From positions 1-35,500 of the forward strand of contig NEWS02000007.1 of assembly GCA_002869845.2 (NCBI GenBank): a DNA stretch of 35,500 nucleotides, written 5' to 3'. The notes under the pieces were generated by a model, which saw nothing but the letters and a program-made list of their open reading frames with translations, had not been told where the DNA came from and did not search any database. The DNA is from Nitrospira sp. CG24B (lineage in GTDB: Bacteria > Nitrospirota > Nitrospiria > Nitrospirales > Nitrospiraceae). Position numbers and translations under genes: made by a program. This document shows, piece by piece, positions 35,074 through 35,500 of the stretch; the first letter of the stretch is position 1; each line of letters opens with the position of its first letter.

Positions 35074-35500
35074 ATGGCGGATCAGAGGGAAGACGAAGTT
35101 TGCAAGGGGGCACACTGTGCGTGGCACATCCACTACCATATTGTGTTTCCGGTAAACTGCCGCAAGGCGCTGCTGGATGAGGGGGTGATCGCGATGATCC
35201 AGGACACGGCGGCAGAGATTGCGGCTCGGTTTCCGATCGAAATGGAAGTGATTGGAACGGGTACGAATCATATTCATCTGCTCTGCAGTGCCCATCCGAA
35301 AATAGCGCTGGGATGGATTGTGCAGATATTCAAGCGCCTCACGGTCCGGGAAATCTTTCGACGGAAGCCTGCCGTCAAACGAGTGCTGTGGGGCGGAGAA
35401 TTTTTGACCGACGGGTACAATGTGGCGACGGTAGGAGCGCGAGCGAACTGGCAGACGGTCTAGCGGTACGTACAGCGGCAAGGGCAACCCCTCGCAGATC
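35074..35500 (+). pseudogene. tnpA: IS200-type Y1 transposase TnpA with internal stop
   Basis: 129 codons (35074-35463), then a frame that continues RYVQRQGQPLAD to the window edge. Motifs are HCAWHIHYHIVFPV at the N-terminus, the HUH pair in TNHIHLLC, and the catalytic Tyr in TDGYNVATVG. Family members normally read NWQVVERYVQRQG near the end; here the Glu codon is TAG (35461-35463), a nonsense mutation. The catalytic residues lie before the stop, so partial activity is not excluded. Confidence 0.82.

Larger units (their letters stand above)
35024..35500 (+). mobile_element. IS200/IS605-family insertion sequence, right end outside the window
   Basis: The element comprises the left-end hairpin and tnpA, and runs off the window. 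No tnpB/IscB companion is seen. It inserted directly after the rlmL 3'-end remnant. Confidence 0.7.

Overview
The window looks like a chromosomal segment of a Nitrospira-type bacterium (phylum Nitrospirota). This is inferred from the overall character of the proteins (B12-dependent ribonucleotide reductase, seven-gene trp operon, many small secreted or lipoproteins), a moderately high GC content, and a ~125-bp palindromic dispersed repeat of a kind I associate with Nitrospira genomes. No rRNA, tRNA or CRISPR array was seen. Most of the DNA is housekeeping; the accessory material is concentrated at the two ends.

Left end (1-4.8 kb): a VanZ-LamG membrane protein lies between two decayed REP-associated (RAYT) transposase fragments. 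Four copies of a short motif (consensus near CAGATCTTG..CTGTGCG) are scattered in the same area. Next come a secreted SHOCT-tailed protein of an unnamed family and a type VII MntA/HepT (MNT-HEPN) module whose hepT is frameshifted. This module sits between the 3' end of the intact trpA and a second, decayed copy of the trpA 3' end.

Core (4.8-30.4 kb): on the minus strand, a LysM lipoprotein gene and trpE-G-D-C-F-B-A appear to form one long operon from a single good promoter. Two inverted copies of the 125-bp palindromic repeat lie inside it. Then follow ligA, a CNNM/CBS membrane protein, rlpA with a tandem-ACT protein, and nrdJ. The nrdJ promoter is overlapped by a well-spaced pair of NrdR-box-like sites and has a perfect DnaA box upstream. 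After that come a DUF4359-like protein, a small membrane protein, an AmpG-like permease, the mtaB-miaB pair of tRNA A37 methylthiotransferases, a lipoprotein related to the SHOCT-tailed protein at the left end, and a mutY-mutT-exonuclease operon for oxidative-damage repair.

Right end (30.4-35.5 kb): a secreted coiled-coil protein, a PilZ protein, a RelE-like toxin with its antitoxin, a zinc-ribbon NUDIX hydrolase, an RlmL-like rRNA methyltransferase, a second and intact MntA/HepT module, the tail of a HigA-like antitoxin, and an IS200/IS605-type element with a nonsense-mutated transposase.

The most interesting pattern is that both MNT-HEPN modules share one geometry: intact host gene 3' end, then mntA-hepT in the same orientation, then a diverged partial copy of that same host gene's 3' end (trpA in one case, the rlmL-like gene in the other), each remnant lying close to sequences of HUH/Y1 transposase systems. 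This suggests a shared route of insertion at gene 3' ends.
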